Positions 24,381-34,072 of a stretch of DNA of 64,000 bases are shown piece after piece. The notes below the pieces were generated by a model. The model worked only from the letters and a program-made list of their open reading frames with translations. It was not told the origin of the DNA and made no database searches. Origin of the DNA: an uncultured Eubacteriales bacterium (GTDB taxonomy: Bacteria; Bacillota; Clostridia; Oscillospirales; Acutalibacteraceae); NCBI GenBank assembly GCA_902491475.1, contig CABUHY010000005.1, positions 1 to 64,000 of the forward strand, read 5' to 3'. The translations under genes and the position numbers were made by a program. Position 1 is the first letter of the stretch; each line of letters starts with the position of its first letter.

Positions 24381-27300
24381 TTATGCCAAACCAAGTTTTT
24401 TAGCCATTTCGGCGGTCTTTAATTCAAGCAGCTTCGATACGCCCTTTTCCTGCATTGTAACGCCGTAAAGGACATCTGCCTCCTCCATGGTGCCTCGTCT
24501 GTGCGAGATAAGAATGAACTGTGTGTTCTTGGTCATTCGTCTTACATAGCTTGCGTATCTTGCGACATTTACATCGTCAAGAGCCGCCTCGACCTCGTCG
24601 AAAATGCAGAACGGAGCAGGCGTAACCTTGAGTATCGCAAACAAAAGAGCGATAGCGGATATTGCCTTTTCGCCGCCCGACAAAAGGTCGATGTTCTTGA
24701 CATTCTTGCCCGGAGGCTGAACCTTGATTTCAATATCGCACTCAAGCAGGTCAAGCTCGTTTTCAAGCCTCAATTCGGCTTTACCGCCGCCGAACAGCTC
24801 GGAGAAGGTCTCGCCGAAGTGGGCATTTATCTTATTGAAGCTCTCCCTGAACTGTGCCGCCATCTTGCCCGTCAGGTCAAAGATAAGCTTGTTGAGCTCA
24901 TTTTTCGACTTCTCGACATCGCCTATCTGCTTTGACATAAACTCGTACCTCTCGGAAACCTCCTTGTACTCGTCTATCGCCGAAACATTTACCGAACCCA
25001 ACGCCTTAATCTGCGATTTAAGCTCGGAAAGGCGTTTGCCCGCCTGCTGATAGTCGTCGATTTTAATATCGAGAGCCGCCGCCTCACGGCGTGTAAGCTG
25101 ATACTCGTCATAGAGCTTTGCGCTCAATTCGTCGTATTCCTTGCGCATTGCGACTTTCTTCTCTTCAAGCCTTGCAAGTTCGTTGCCGAGCTGTTCACGC
25201 TCAACCGTCTTTGAACGCTCAAGGAGTCTCAAATCGCTCTGCTGTTTTTCGTATCCGTCTCGGCTTGAAATAAGCTCGTCAATCTCCTGTCTCGAAGCGC
25301 TTGTGCCCTTTTTCAATTCCTCGATGTTGAGCGAAAGATTTTCTATATTTTTGCTTAACTGCTCGTTCTTTTCGTTTATTCTTGCAATCTCGGCGTCAAG
25401 CACTCCCGCCTTGTCGGTGTGACCCTCCTTACGGGTGTTGAGATGTACAAGAGTGTCCGTGTTCGTCTCAATATCCTTGTTGAGCGACATCATTTTAAGG
25501 CTCAACTGCGCCGCCTTTTCGGAAAGCTCCTCACGCATTGCGGTGATGTTTTCCCTGTCGCCCGTCAGCTTTTCAAGCTCGCCCTCTTTTTGCGAGATAA
25601 GCGTGTTCAGCTCTTTTACACGGACAACCGCATTTGCGGCGTTTTCGGTTATTGTATCGATTCTCTTTTTAAGAGTCTGTTTTTCTTCGGCAAGCTCGCC
25701 TACGCCGCCCGAAACGGTATCAAGCTGTTCTTTTGCAAGCTTCAGGTCGCCCTCAAGCCTGATTTTCTCCTCGTTCTTACGGAGCAAGTCGCCCTGTGTG
25801 CCCTCCAAATCGGCAAGAGCCGCCGCCTTGTCCTCACTCAACTGCTTGAAATCAGCCTGCAAGGAAGCCATTTCGTTTTTCATGGCTTCAAGGCTCTTAG
25901 TGAGTTTTTCAATCTCGTTGCCTCGGCTCAAAATGCCTGCGTTCTGCGTTCTCGAACCGCCCGTCATACTGCCGCCCGCATTGATAACCTGTCCGTCAAG
26001 GGTAACTATCTTGAATCTGTAAGTGTATTTTTTCGCAATCGCAACCGCACAGTCAAGGTCGTCGCAGACAACCGTCCTGCCGAGGAGTGATTTTATAATC
26101 TCACGGTATTTCGGGTCGGTTTCGACAAGCTCCGAAGCCATATTGACATATCCGAACTCGTCGTCAAGTCCTCTTTCGGTAAGCGTTCTGCCCTTTATTG
26201 CGGAAATCGGCAAAAATGTAGCCCTGCCCGAATGTGAGTTTTTGAGGAAGCCTATTGCCCTCTTTGCGTCGTTTTCGGTTTCGGTTACGATGTTTTGCAC
26301 CGCCGCTCCCAAGGCTGTTTCAATCGCCGTGGAATACTTGTCCCGTACCGTGATGAGCTGTGAAAGCGGACCGTGAATACCTCTGAGCGCTCCCCTTTGC
26401 TGTTCGCGGATAACCGCCTTTATAGCGCCCGAGTAGCCCTCCATACTCTTTTCAAGGTCGGATAAAATTCTTATTCTGTCCTCCGTTTTGTGGAACTCCC
26501 TTTCCTTTTCCGAAAGAAGCGCCTCACAGTCCGAAGCCTTTTTACCTCTCGACTCCAAGCGGAGAGTATAGCCGTCGATTGAGTTGTTGATAGAATTTAT
26601 TTCGTCCTCGCACTTTTTGAGAGCTTCCTGTGCCGCCTCGTGCGATTTTTTATATTTGAGATAGACCTCCTGCCTGCCGCCGAGCGTGCTGTCGATTACC
26701 GCTATACGGTTCTTGATTTCCTCAACGGAGGAATTTGCGGTTTCGCTCAACACCCTGCAATCCGCAAGCTCTACGGAAAGAGCCGAAACCTCCGCAGAGA
26801 GCTTCTGAGCCCTGTCCGAAAAAGCGGCGTTGTCGGTTTTTATGCTCTCCTCTTTTGCGGTAAGCTCCGCCATCTCGTTTTCGAGGGAAGCAACCTGTGC
26901 CTTTGCGTTTTCGATATTCTGCCGGGCTTCCTTGATTCTCTCATCAAGATGCTGTTCGGTTTCGTTCTCGTCCGACTTGTCCTTTTGAAGTCTTTCAATC
27001 GTCTCGTTGTTATGTAAAATCGAGCTTTCCTCAACTTTGAGCTGAGTTTCAAGTGCCGAAATCTGCTCGTCCGATACAGACGACTGTGCCCTTATCTCCT
27101 CGATTTTGATGTTTATATTCTTAATTTCCTGCGTTGCGGAGTCAATCTTCTGCTCAATGGAAACAAGCTCTTCCTCCGCCTGCTTATAGTTTACCTCCGA
27201 AGCGGAAATCTTATGGTCCTGCTCACGAAGCCTTTCGTTTGTGCGGTCAATCGTGTTGAGCCATATGCCTATTTCAAGGTCTTTCCTCTCCTCGGCAAGG

Positions 27301-27950
27301 ACTATAAACTTCTGCGCCTTTTCGCTTTGATTTTTAAGCGGACCTATTCTCGTTTCAAGTTCCGTGAGAATATCACGAAGTCTGACAAGGTTTTCCTCCG
27401 CCTGTTTAAGCCTTTTTGTTGCGTCCGCACGCCTGTAACGGAAGTGTGAAATTCCTGCCGCCTCTTCAAGCATTTCACGGCGTTCGCCCGTCTTTGAGGA
27501 AACCATATCGGCAATCCTGCCCTGTCCGACAATGGAATAGCCGTCCCGGCCGAGACCCGTATCCATAAACAGCTCGTTTATGTCACGAAGTCTTGACGAC
27601 TCGCCGTTTATGAGGTATTCACTCTCGCCAGAACGGAAATAACGCCTTGTTACGGAAACCTCGTCATTGTCGTTCTGGAGGGTTCTGTCCTTGTTGTCAA
27701 GGCGCAGCGTTACCTCGGCAAAACCCTTTGCCTTGCGTATGTCCGTACCGTCGAAAATGACATCCTCCATCTTAGAGCCGCGCAAATTCTTGGTTGACTG
27801 CTCGCCGAGAACCCAACGGACAGCGTCGGAAATATTACTTTTTCCGCTTCCGTTCGGACCTACTACGGCGGTTACGCCTTTATTGAATTCAAGTACCGTT
27901 TTGTCGGGGAAAGACTTAAATCCCTGCATTTCCAGTGCTTTAAGAAACAT
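24381..27950 (-). CDS. smc: Chromosome segregation protein SMC
   Basis: Full-length SMC of 1189 residues. Walker A is GPNGSGKSNISD (near 32), followed by a long coiled coil (about 170-500), a hinge (about 510-670, with GGSMTGGSRTQNAGILSR just after it), a return coiled coil, and the C-terminal head with signature LLSGGEKAISAIALLFAI and Walker B FCIFDEVEAALDD. It forms condensin with ScpA and ScpB, whose genes are not here. It lies two bases after the radical SAM gene. Confidence 0.98.
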   Translation of the reverse strand: MFLKALEMQGFKSFPDKTVLEFNKGVTAVVGPNGSGKSNISDAVRWVLGEQSTKNLRGSKMEDVIFDGTDIRKAKGFAEVTLRLDNKDRTLQNDNDEVSVTRRYFRSGESEYLINGESSRLRDINELFMDTGLGRDGYSIVGQGRIADMVSSKTGERREMLEEAAGISHFRYRRADATKRLKQAEENLVRLRDILTELETRIGPLKNQSEKAQKFIVLAEERKDLEIGIWLNTIDRTNERLREQDHKISASEVNYKQAEEELVSIEQKIDSATQEIKNINIKIEEIRAQSSVSDEQISALETQLKVEESSILHNNETIERLQKDKSDENETEQHLDERIKEARQNIENAKAQVASLENEMAELTAKEESIKTDNAAFSDRAQKLSAEVSALSVELADCRVLSETANSSVEEIKNRIAVIDSTLGGRQEVYLKYKKSHEAAQEALKKCEDEINSINNSIDGYTLRLESRGKKASDCEALLSEKEREFHKTEDRIRILSDLEKSMEGYSGAIKAVIREQQRGALRGIHGPLSQLITVRDKYSTAIETALGAAVQNIVTETENDAKRAIGFLKNSHSGRATFLPISAIKGRTLTERGLDDEFGYVNMASELVETDPKYREIIKSLLGRTVVCDDLDCAVAIAKKYTYRFKIVTLDGQVINAGGSMTGGSRTQNAGILSRGNEIEKLTKSLEAMKNEMASLQADFKQLSEDKAAALADLEGTQGDLLRKNEEKIRLEGDLKLAKEQLDTVSGGVGELAEEKQTLKKRIDTITENAANAVVRVKELNTLISQKEGELEKLTGDRENITAMREELSEKAAQLSLKMMSLNKDIETNTDTLVHLNTRKEGHTDKAGVLDAEIARINEKNEQLSKNIENLSLNIEELKKGTSASRQEIDELISSRDGYEKQQSDLRLLERSKTVEREQLGNELARLEEKKVAMRKEYDELSAKLYDEYQLTRREAAALDIKIDDYQQAGKRLSELKSQIKALGSVNVSAIDEYKEVSERYEFMSKQIGDVEKSKNELNKLIFDLTGKMAAQFRESFNKINAHFGETFSELFGGGKAELRLENELDLLECDIEIKVQPPGKNVKNIDLLSGGEKAISAIALLFAILKVTPAPFCIFDEVEAALDDVNVARYASYVRRMTKNTQFILISHRRGTMEEADVLYGVTMQEKGVSKLLELKTAEMAKKLGLA

Positions 27951-27951
27951 A

Positions 27952-28956
27952 TCATTTTTCCTTCACAATAATATCAAAATCTTCTAAAAAATCATTTCCC
28001 TTTATTGTACAATAAAATCCTTGATTTTTCAATGCCTTTTCATTTCTTTTTGACTGCCCTTTCGCCTTTGAAAGCGACTTTTCGGGAACTTCTATCACAT
28101 ATTCCTTTTCACGGCTTTTTCCGTTCAGCTCCGAGAGCATTTTTTCAAGATAAATTTCGCCCTCGCACAGCTCACGGAAAGCAGGATGATAAGCCCCTGC
28201 AAGGTAGCCGTCCTCCACATTTCCGCCCGAATGAAGCCCGAGCCTTATGACCTTTATCCCGTTTTCACGGAACATCAAAAGCAGCCTTGCACAGAGTCTT
28301 ACCGCCTCATCAAGTGTTTCGGGGACATATTCCCCATTTTTCATACATTCAGCAAGCGGTGTGTTTTCAAGCACTATCGTGGGATAAATTCTGACCGTTT
28401 CGGGCTTTAATTCAATCAGCTTTTCGGCGGTTTTTATGTCCTTTTCAAAGCTTGAGCCCATAAGCCCCGTCATCATCTGAAGCCCCAATTCAAACCCGTT
28501 TTCACGGATGAGCCTGCTTGCGTTTTCAATGTCCTTTGCGGTGTGACCGCGCCTGTTGAGCCGCAAAACCTCGTCGTCGGTGCTCTGCGCCCCGAGCTCA
28601 ATCGAGGTTACGCCGTATTTTTTGAGGATTTCAAGTTTATGCTCATTTATACAATCAGGGCGTGTGGAAATCCGCACACCCTTGAAATAATTTTTATCAA
28701 TGTATTTTTTTGCGGCGCAAAGAAGAGAAATCATATACTCCTCGTCAATCGCCGTAAAGCTTCCGCCGAAAAAAGCTATCTCCGAGCTTTCCGTGGAAGT
28801 GTTTCCGCTTTTTATCGCAATTTCGCAAGCCGCTTCGACATCCTGTACGGTAAGCGCTTTAACGGAGCCCGAAATGGTCTTTTGATTGCAAAAGCTGCAC
28901 TGATGCGGACAGCCTGCGTGCGGAACAAAAAGCGCTACATTTGCGTGTTTTTTCAA
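27952..28956 (-). CDS. Radical SAM protein, Elp3-like family
   Basis: Protein of 334 residues with a CX4CX2C cluster motif (GCPHQCSFCNQ, C16-C20-C23), the spacing of the Elp3/MiaB-like branch, then EIAFFGGSFTAID and RISTRPDCI. There is no acetyltransferase domain, so it is not a complete Elp3. Genes of this type regularly lie between rnc and smc in Clostridia; the substrate is unknown. Its ATG overlaps the rnc stop by four bases. Confidence 0.85.
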   Translation of the reverse strand: MKKHANVALFVPHAGCPHQCSFCNQKTISGSVKALTVQDVEAACEIAIKSGNTSTESSEIAFFGGSFTAIDEEYMISLLCAAKKYIDKNYFKGVRISTRPDCINEHKLEILKKYGVTSIELGAQSTDDEVLRLNRRGHTAKDIENASRLIRENGFELGLQMMTGLMGSSFEKDIKTAEKLIELKPETVRIYPTIVLENTPLAECMKNGEYVPETLDEAVRLCARLLLMFRENGIKVIRLGLHSGGNVEDGYLAGAYHPAFRELCEGEIYLEKMLSELNGKSREKEYVIEVPEKSLSKAKGQSKRNEKALKNQGFYCTIKGNDFLEDFDIIVKEK

Positions 28957-29630
28957 ATCCCCATCAACTCCAAAGCCTGCTTTGCCGCCGCCTGTTCGGC
29001 TTTTTTCTTGCTTCCGGCTATGCCCTTGCCTATTACATTCGAGTTCAGATGCACCTCAACCTCAAAGGTCTTGTCGTGGTCGGGGCCCGACTCGTTTACA
29101 AGCACATATCTGAGCTCTTCGCCGTGATTTCTCTGCACAAGCTCCTGCAAAATGGTCTTGTAATCCTTAAAGCTCGGCTTTGTCTCAACATAGGGAGCCA
29201 CGAAACGCAAAACGAATTTTTTCGCTTCGTCGATTCCTCCGTCAAGATAGATAGCCGCTATAACAGCCTCAAATGCGTCGGACAAAACCGACGGTCTGTT
29301 TCTGCCGCCCGTTATATCCTCGCCGTGCGACAACTTGATATATTCGCCGAGGTCAATTTTTTTCGCAAATTCATAAAGCGATTTCTCGCACACCGCATAG
29401 GAGCGCAGCTTTGAGAGGTCGCCCTCGTGGAAATCCTCGTGGTGTGAGAAAAGATACTCGGCAGTAATAAACCCGAGCACCGAGTCTCCCAAAAACTCAA
29501 GTCTTTCATTGTCCTTATATTCCCTCAAAACCTCGTTTGCGTATGAGGAATGAGTAAGAGCCCTGTCAAGCAGACTCTTGTCCTTAAACGAATAGCCTAT
29601 TGCATATTCAAGTTCAGTCATCCTTTTCAC
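28953..29630 (-). CDS. rnc: Ribonuclease III
   Basis: Double-strand-specific endonuclease of 225 residues that processes rRNA and structured mRNAs. The catalytic signature ERLEFLGDSVLGF is at about 41-53 with the second acidic site DAFEAVIAAIYLD near 120. A C-terminal dsRNA-binding domain (about 155-225) ends KKKAEQAAAKQALELM. It overlaps plsX by 17 bases at the start. Confidence 0.97.
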   Translation of the reverse strand: MKRMTELEYAIGYSFKDKSLLDRALTHSSYANEVLREYKDNERLEFLGDSVLGFITAEYLFSHHEDFHEGDLSKLRSYAVCEKSLYEFAKKIDLGEYIKLSHGEDITGGRNRPSVLSDAFEAVIAAIYLDGGIDEAKKFVLRFVAPYVETKPSFKDYKTILQELVQRNHGEELRYVLVNESGPDHDKTFEVEVHLNSNVIGKGIAGSKKKAEQAAAKQALELMGI

Positions 29631-30618
29631 CGTCTTTCATTGACTGAGATACAATATCTATAAACCCGCTGTCTATATACTTTATCGCCTGTCCTATGGC
29701 ATTTTTGAAAGCATAGGCGTCCGATGAGCCGTGAGCCTTGATAACAGGCTTCCTGACGCCTATCAGCGGCGCACCGCCGTACTTTTTATAGTTCATCTTC
29801 TCCTTGAATTCGTCCATTCCCGACTTTATGCCGAGATACGAAAGCTTGGAGAACAGGTTTTTCATAAATATTTCTTTAATCTGATTTGTAATTGATTTCG
29901 CAACGCCCTCGTACATTTTCACGATAACATTGCCCGTAAAGCCGTCGGCAACGACAACATCCGCTTCGCCGAACGCTATGTTGCGAACCTCGATGTTTCC
30001 CGTGAAGTTTATGCCGTCGAGAGCGCTTAATTTTTTATAGGTTTCAACCAGCATCGGAGTGCCCTTTGTCTCCTCCGCACCGATGTTTGCGAGTGCGACA
30101 CGGGGAGAGGAAATACCCATTATTCTCTCCATATAAAGGCTTCCGAGCCTTGCAAACCGGCAGAGCATATCGGGCGTGCACTCAACATTCGCTCCCGTAT
30201 CCACAAGTATGAACGGACCTGCACTCGTAGGCATAACGGCGCCGAGGCAGGGTCGCTTTACGCCCTTTATGCGCTTAACTATAAGCGTGCCGCCGACTAA
30301 AATTGCACCCGTGCTTCCCGCAGACACAAAGGCGTCGCCCTCGCCGAGTGCAAGTGCGTCAAGACCTACGCCGAGGGAAGTACCTCTTTTGGATTTGAGT
30401 ATTTCCGTGGGCGGAGTTGTCATTTCAAAGACCGTGTCCGCCTGCTTTATCTCAAAGGAAGAAATGTCAAGGGAATTATCCTTTGCGCATTTTTCGATTT
30501 TATTCCTGTCGCCCGTGAGCATTATATCAACGCCGAATTCCTTTTGCGCCTCGATACAGCCCTTTATTATTTCAAGCGGAGCGTTATCTCCGCCGAATGC
30601 GTCAACAATTATCTTCAT
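29614..30618 (-). CDS. plsX: Phosphate acyltransferase PlsX
   Basis: Protein of 334 residues that makes acyl-phosphate from acyl-ACP for phosphatidic acid synthesis. N-terminal MKIIVDAFGGDNAPLEIIKG, then SVGLDALALGEGDAFVSAGSTGAI-like core (SAGSTGAILVGG) and GGAPLIGVRKPVIKAHGSS near the end are diagnostic. It precedes rnc; acpP, often between them, is missing. Its ATG overlaps the trmFO stop by four bases. Confidence 0.97.
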   Translation of the reverse strand: MKIIVDAFGGDNAPLEIIKGCIEAQKEFGVDIMLTGDRNKIEKCAKDNSLDISSFEIKQADTVFEMTTPPTEILKSKRGTSLGVGLDALALGEGDAFVSAGSTGAILVGGTLIVKRIKGVKRPCLGAVMPTSAGPFILVDTGANVECTPDMLCRFARLGSLYMERIMGISSPRVALANIGAEETKGTPMLVETYKKLSALDGINFTGNIEVRNIAFGEADVVVADGFTGNVIVKMYEGVAKSITNQIKEIFMKNLFSKLSYLGIKSGMDEFKEKMNYKKYGGAPLIGVRKPVIKAHGSSDAYAFKNAIGQAIKYIDSGFIDIVSQSMKDGEKDD

Positions 30619-31925
30619 ATACCGTTTTCTCCTTTGAACGCCCTGAGGTCATCCATAGCCCGTTTAGCCAATGCCGAATACCTTTCGCTCTTATCCCTTA
30701 TCTTATCGGGGAGCGCGGGCAAAACGCCGAAGTTTGCGCCCATCGGCTGAAAATTCTTAACCGTTTCGTCGCTTATATACCGTGAGAGCGCACCTATCAT
30801 TGTGGTTTCGGGCAGGGTAACGGTTTCCTTTCCCGAAAGTCTGCGCGCGCAGTTGAGCCCTGCCATTATTCCCGAAGCCGCAGACTCCATATAGCCCTCA
30901 ACGCCCGTTATCTGACCTGCGAAGAAAATGTTTTTATGCTCACGCAGGCTGAAATCGGAGCAAAGATATTCGGGCGAATTTATGAATGTGTTCCTGTGCA
31001 TTACGCCGTAGCGCAAGAACTCCGCATTGTGAAGTGCGGGGAACATCGAAAACACCCTTTTCTGCTCGGGGAATTTAAGATTGGTCTGAAAGCCGACAAG
31101 GTTGTACATCGTCCCCTGTCTGTTTTCCTTTCTCAACTGAAGATTTGCCCACGGTCTGTGCCCCGTTCTCGGGTCAACAAGTCCGACGGGCTTGAGCGGT
31201 CCGTAGCGCATTGTGTCCTTGCCCCGTGAAGCCAAAACCTCAATGGGCATACAGCCCTCATACACATCCTTTTTCTTATCAAACGAATGGAGTTCGGCAC
31301 TCTCGGCTGAAATTATCGCCTCATAAAACGCCTCGTACTGCTCCTTGTTCATAGGGCAGTTTATATAGTCGTCCTCGCCGCCCCTGTCGTATCTCGACTG
31401 GGTAAAGGCGAAGTCCATATCCACGCTCTCCGCCGAAACTATGGGCGCCGCCGCATCGTAGAACGAAAGCCCGTCACGGCACAGAGTATGTATGGTTTTT
31501 GAAATGCCGTCGCTCGCCAACGGCCCTGCGGCAATGATTACCGCATCCGCTTCGGGGAGTGATGTCACTTCTTCGTTTATTATTTTAATATTTTTACAAG
31601 CCTTTATTTTCTCTGTAACAGCCTTTGAAAAGAGGTCCCTGTCAACTGCCAGAGCGCCGCCTGCCGGAACGGAATTCTCCAATGCCGACTCAACGCATAC
31701 GGAAGAAAATGTACGCATTTCCTCCTTCAAAAGACCTGCTGCGGAATTTAATCTTTGCGCTTTCAAAGAGTTTGAGCATACAAGCTCTGCGAATAAATCC
31801 GTTTTATGTGCGGGAGAACGCTTCTGCGGCTTCATTTCGTAAAGCTCGGTTTCGATTCCCGCCATATTCAGTTGCCACGCCGCCTCGCATCCCGCAAGAC
31901 CTGCACCTATAACAGCCGCTTTCAT
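30615..31925 (-). CDS. trmFO: Methylenetetrahydrofolate-tRNA-(uracil-5-)-methyltransferase TrmFO
   Basis: FAD- and folate-dependent enzyme of 436 residues that makes ribothymidine at position 54 of tRNA. The FAD-binding start AAVIGAGLAGCEAAWQL, ELVCSNSLKAQRLNSAAGLL (in part) and GQITGVEGYMESAASG are hallmark segments. It starts one base after the topA stop, and topA-trmFO is a common pair in Firmicutes. Confidence 0.96.
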   Translation of the reverse strand: MKAAVIGAGLAGCEAAWQLNMAGIETELYEMKPQKRSPAHKTDLFAELVCSNSLKAQRLNSAAGLLKEEMRTFSSVCVESALENSVPAGGALAVDRDLFSKAVTEKIKACKNIKIINEEVTSLPEADAVIIAAGPLASDGISKTIHTLCRDGLSFYDAAAPIVSAESVDMDFAFTQSRYDRGGEDDYINCPMNKEQYEAFYEAIISAESAELHSFDKKKDVYEGCMPIEVLASRGKDTMRYGPLKPVGLVDPRTGHRPWANLQLRKENRQGTMYNLVGFQTNLKFPEQKRVFSMFPALHNAEFLRYGVMHRNTFINSPEYLCSDFSLREHKNIFFAGQITGVEGYMESAASGIMAGLNCARRLSGKETVTLPETTMIGALSRYISDETVKNFQPMGANFGVLPALPDKIRDKSERYSALAKRAMDDLRAFKGENGI

Positions 31926-34055
31926 TTATTCTTCCTCTTTTTTGGTTCTTTTCTTGCGCTCGGCTTTCTTTTCAAAGCCGCATTTTTCGTCAAGGCACAC
32001 AAGCAGTCCGCCCTTGCGCTTGAACAGCGATTTACCGCACTTGGGGCATACCTCGTCCGTGGGCTTATCCCAGGTCATAAAGTTACACTCGGGATAGTTG
32101 TCGCAGCCGTAGAATGCGTAGCCTCTCTTTGATTTCTTTTCGATAACATTTCCGCCGCACAACGGGCATTTTGCGCTCGTCTGAACGACATACGGCTTGG
32201 TGTTCTTACACTCGGGATAGCCCGGGCAGGCAAGGAATTTACCGAATCTGCCGACCTTGACAACCATCATTCTGCCGCACTTTTCGCACGGAATGTCGGT
32301 AACATCCTCTTTGAGCTGGATTTTAACGCCCGACATCTCCTCCTTGGCTTTTTCGAGACTCTTCTCGAAGCCGTCATAGAAGGTGTGAAGCATTTTTATA
32401 TAGTCAACCTCTCCGCTCTCAACCTTGTCGAGGTCGGATTCCATATTAGCCGTAAACTTGACATTTACTATATTCGGGAACTGCTGTTTAAGCAGGTTTA
32501 CAACCGCCTCGCCGAGCTCGGTGGGCTTTAACTGCTTTTGCTCCCTGACAACATACTCTCTTGCGAGAATTGTCGAAACTATCGAAACATAGGTACTCGG
32601 TCTGCCGACTCCCGTTTCCTCAAGCGCCTTTATAAGAGCCGCTTCGGTGTATCTTGCGGGCGGCTGTGTAAAGTGCTGATTGCCGTTAAGAGATTTCAGC
32701 TTGAGAACATCGTTTGCCTTTATCGGAGGCAGTACGCTCTCTGCGTCCTCGTCATCGTCCGTTGAGACCTCATAAAGCTTTGTATAGCCGTCGAATTTAA
32801 CCGTGTAGCCCGAAGCCGAAAATTCACAGAACCTGCCGTCTGATTTGTCCTTTTCGGTTGCGGCTTTAATGCCGACCTTGACGGTATCCTGTACGCAAGC
32901 CGCCATAAGACTTGCCATAAAGCGTTTCCAAATAAGCGAATAGAGCTTATACTGCTCAACCGTAAGGCTGTCCTTTACCTTGTCGGGAGAAAGCGACGGA
33001 GTTGTGGGCCTTATCGCCTCGTGTCCGTCCTGTGCGTTTGCCTTTGTCTTGAAATATCTCGGCTTTTCGGGGAGATAATTCTTGCCGTAGGTTTCGGTTA
33101 TATAGTCGTTTGCCGCCGCACGAGCCTCCTCGGAGATACGAAGCGAGTCGGTTCTCATATAGGTTATAAGACCCATTGCGCCCATGCCCTTGATTTCCAT
33201 ACCTTCGTAAAGCTCCTGTGCTATCTTCATGGTCTTTCTGCCCTGATAGCCGAGCTTTCTCGATGCGTCCTGCTGAAGCGTCGAGGTCGTAAAGGGCGGT
33301 GCGGGCTGACGCCTTCTTGTGCCCTCTTTCACGGAGTCTACCGTATATTCCGCACCGTCAAGTCTTGCAAGATATGCGTCCGCCTGAGCCTTGTCGGCAA
33401 TTTTTACCTTTCCTGTTTCATCGCCCGTAAACGAAGCGCAGAAAGCCTTTCTTGAACCGGGAGCGGTAAGCTTTGCGTCAAGAGTCCAATACTCCTCGGG
33501 CACAAACGCACGGATTTCCTCTTCCCTGTCAACTATCAGGCGTACCGCAACCGACTGAACTCTGCCGGCTGAAAGTCCTTTTCTTATTTTCTGCGAAACA
33601 AAGGGGCTCAACTTGTAGCCGACAAGCCTGTCGAGTATTCTTCTTGCCTGCTGTGCGTCAACAAGGTCAAGGTCAATTTTTTCGGGGTGTTCTATACCCT
33701 TGACAACGCTTGTCTTGTTGATTTCGTTGAACTTAACCCTGTTTTCGTCGTTTGTGTCAAGTCCGAGAACCGTTGCAAGGTGCCACGAAATAGCCTCTCC
33801 CTCACGGTCGGGGTCGGTTGCGAGATAAACGCCGTCCGACTCCTTAACCATTTCCTTGAGCTCCTTGACAAGCTTTTCCTTGCCCTTGACTATCGCATAT
33901 TTGGGCGCAAAGTCGTTCTTTACATCAACGCTGAGCCTTGACGAAGGCAAATCCCTGATATGACCTACGGAAGCTGTAACCTTATAGTCCTTGCCGAGAT
34001 ATTTCTGGATTGTTTTTGCCTTTGAAGGAGACTCAACTATTACTAATTTCGACAT
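31926..34055 (-). CDS. topA: DNA topoisomerase I
   Basis: Type IA topoisomerase of 709 residues that relaxes negative supercoils. Toprim domain at the N-terminus (LVIVESPSKAKTIQKYLG; ATDPDREGEAISWHL), catalytic tyrosine in LITYMRTDS (near residue 297), and three C-terminal four-cysteine zinc ribbons (from about 580: CEKCGRMMV, CPLCGGNV, CPKCGKSLF). It ends in a lysine-rich tail. It lies 17 bases after dprA. Confidence 0.98.
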   Translation of the reverse strand: MSKLVIVESPSKAKTIQKYLGKDYKVTASVGHIRDLPSSRLSVDVKNDFAPKYAIVKGKEKLVKELKEMVKESDGVYLATDPDREGEAISWHLATVLGLDTNDENRVKFNEINKTSVVKGIEHPEKIDLDLVDAQQARRILDRLVGYKLSPFVSQKIRKGLSAGRVQSVAVRLIVDREEEIRAFVPEEYWTLDAKLTAPGSRKAFCASFTGDETGKVKIADKAQADAYLARLDGAEYTVDSVKEGTRRRQPAPPFTTSTLQQDASRKLGYQGRKTMKIAQELYEGMEIKGMGAMGLITYMRTDSLRISEEARAAANDYITETYGKNYLPEKPRYFKTKANAQDGHEAIRPTTPSLSPDKVKDSLTVEQYKLYSLIWKRFMASLMAACVQDTVKVGIKAATEKDKSDGRFCEFSASGYTVKFDGYTKLYEVSTDDDEDAESVLPPIKANDVLKLKSLNGNQHFTQPPARYTEAALIKALEETGVGRPSTYVSIVSTILAREYVVREQKQLKPTELGEAVVNLLKQQFPNIVNVKFTANMESDLDKVESGEVDYIKMLHTFYDGFEKSLEKAKEEMSGVKIQLKEDVTDIPCEKCGRMMVVKVGRFGKFLACPGYPECKNTKPYVVQTSAKCPLCGGNVIEKKSKRGYAFYGCDNYPECNFMTWDKPTDEVCPKCGKSLFKRKGGLLVCLDEKCGFEKKAERKKRTKKEEE

Positions 34056-34072
34056 ATTAAAATCATCCTATA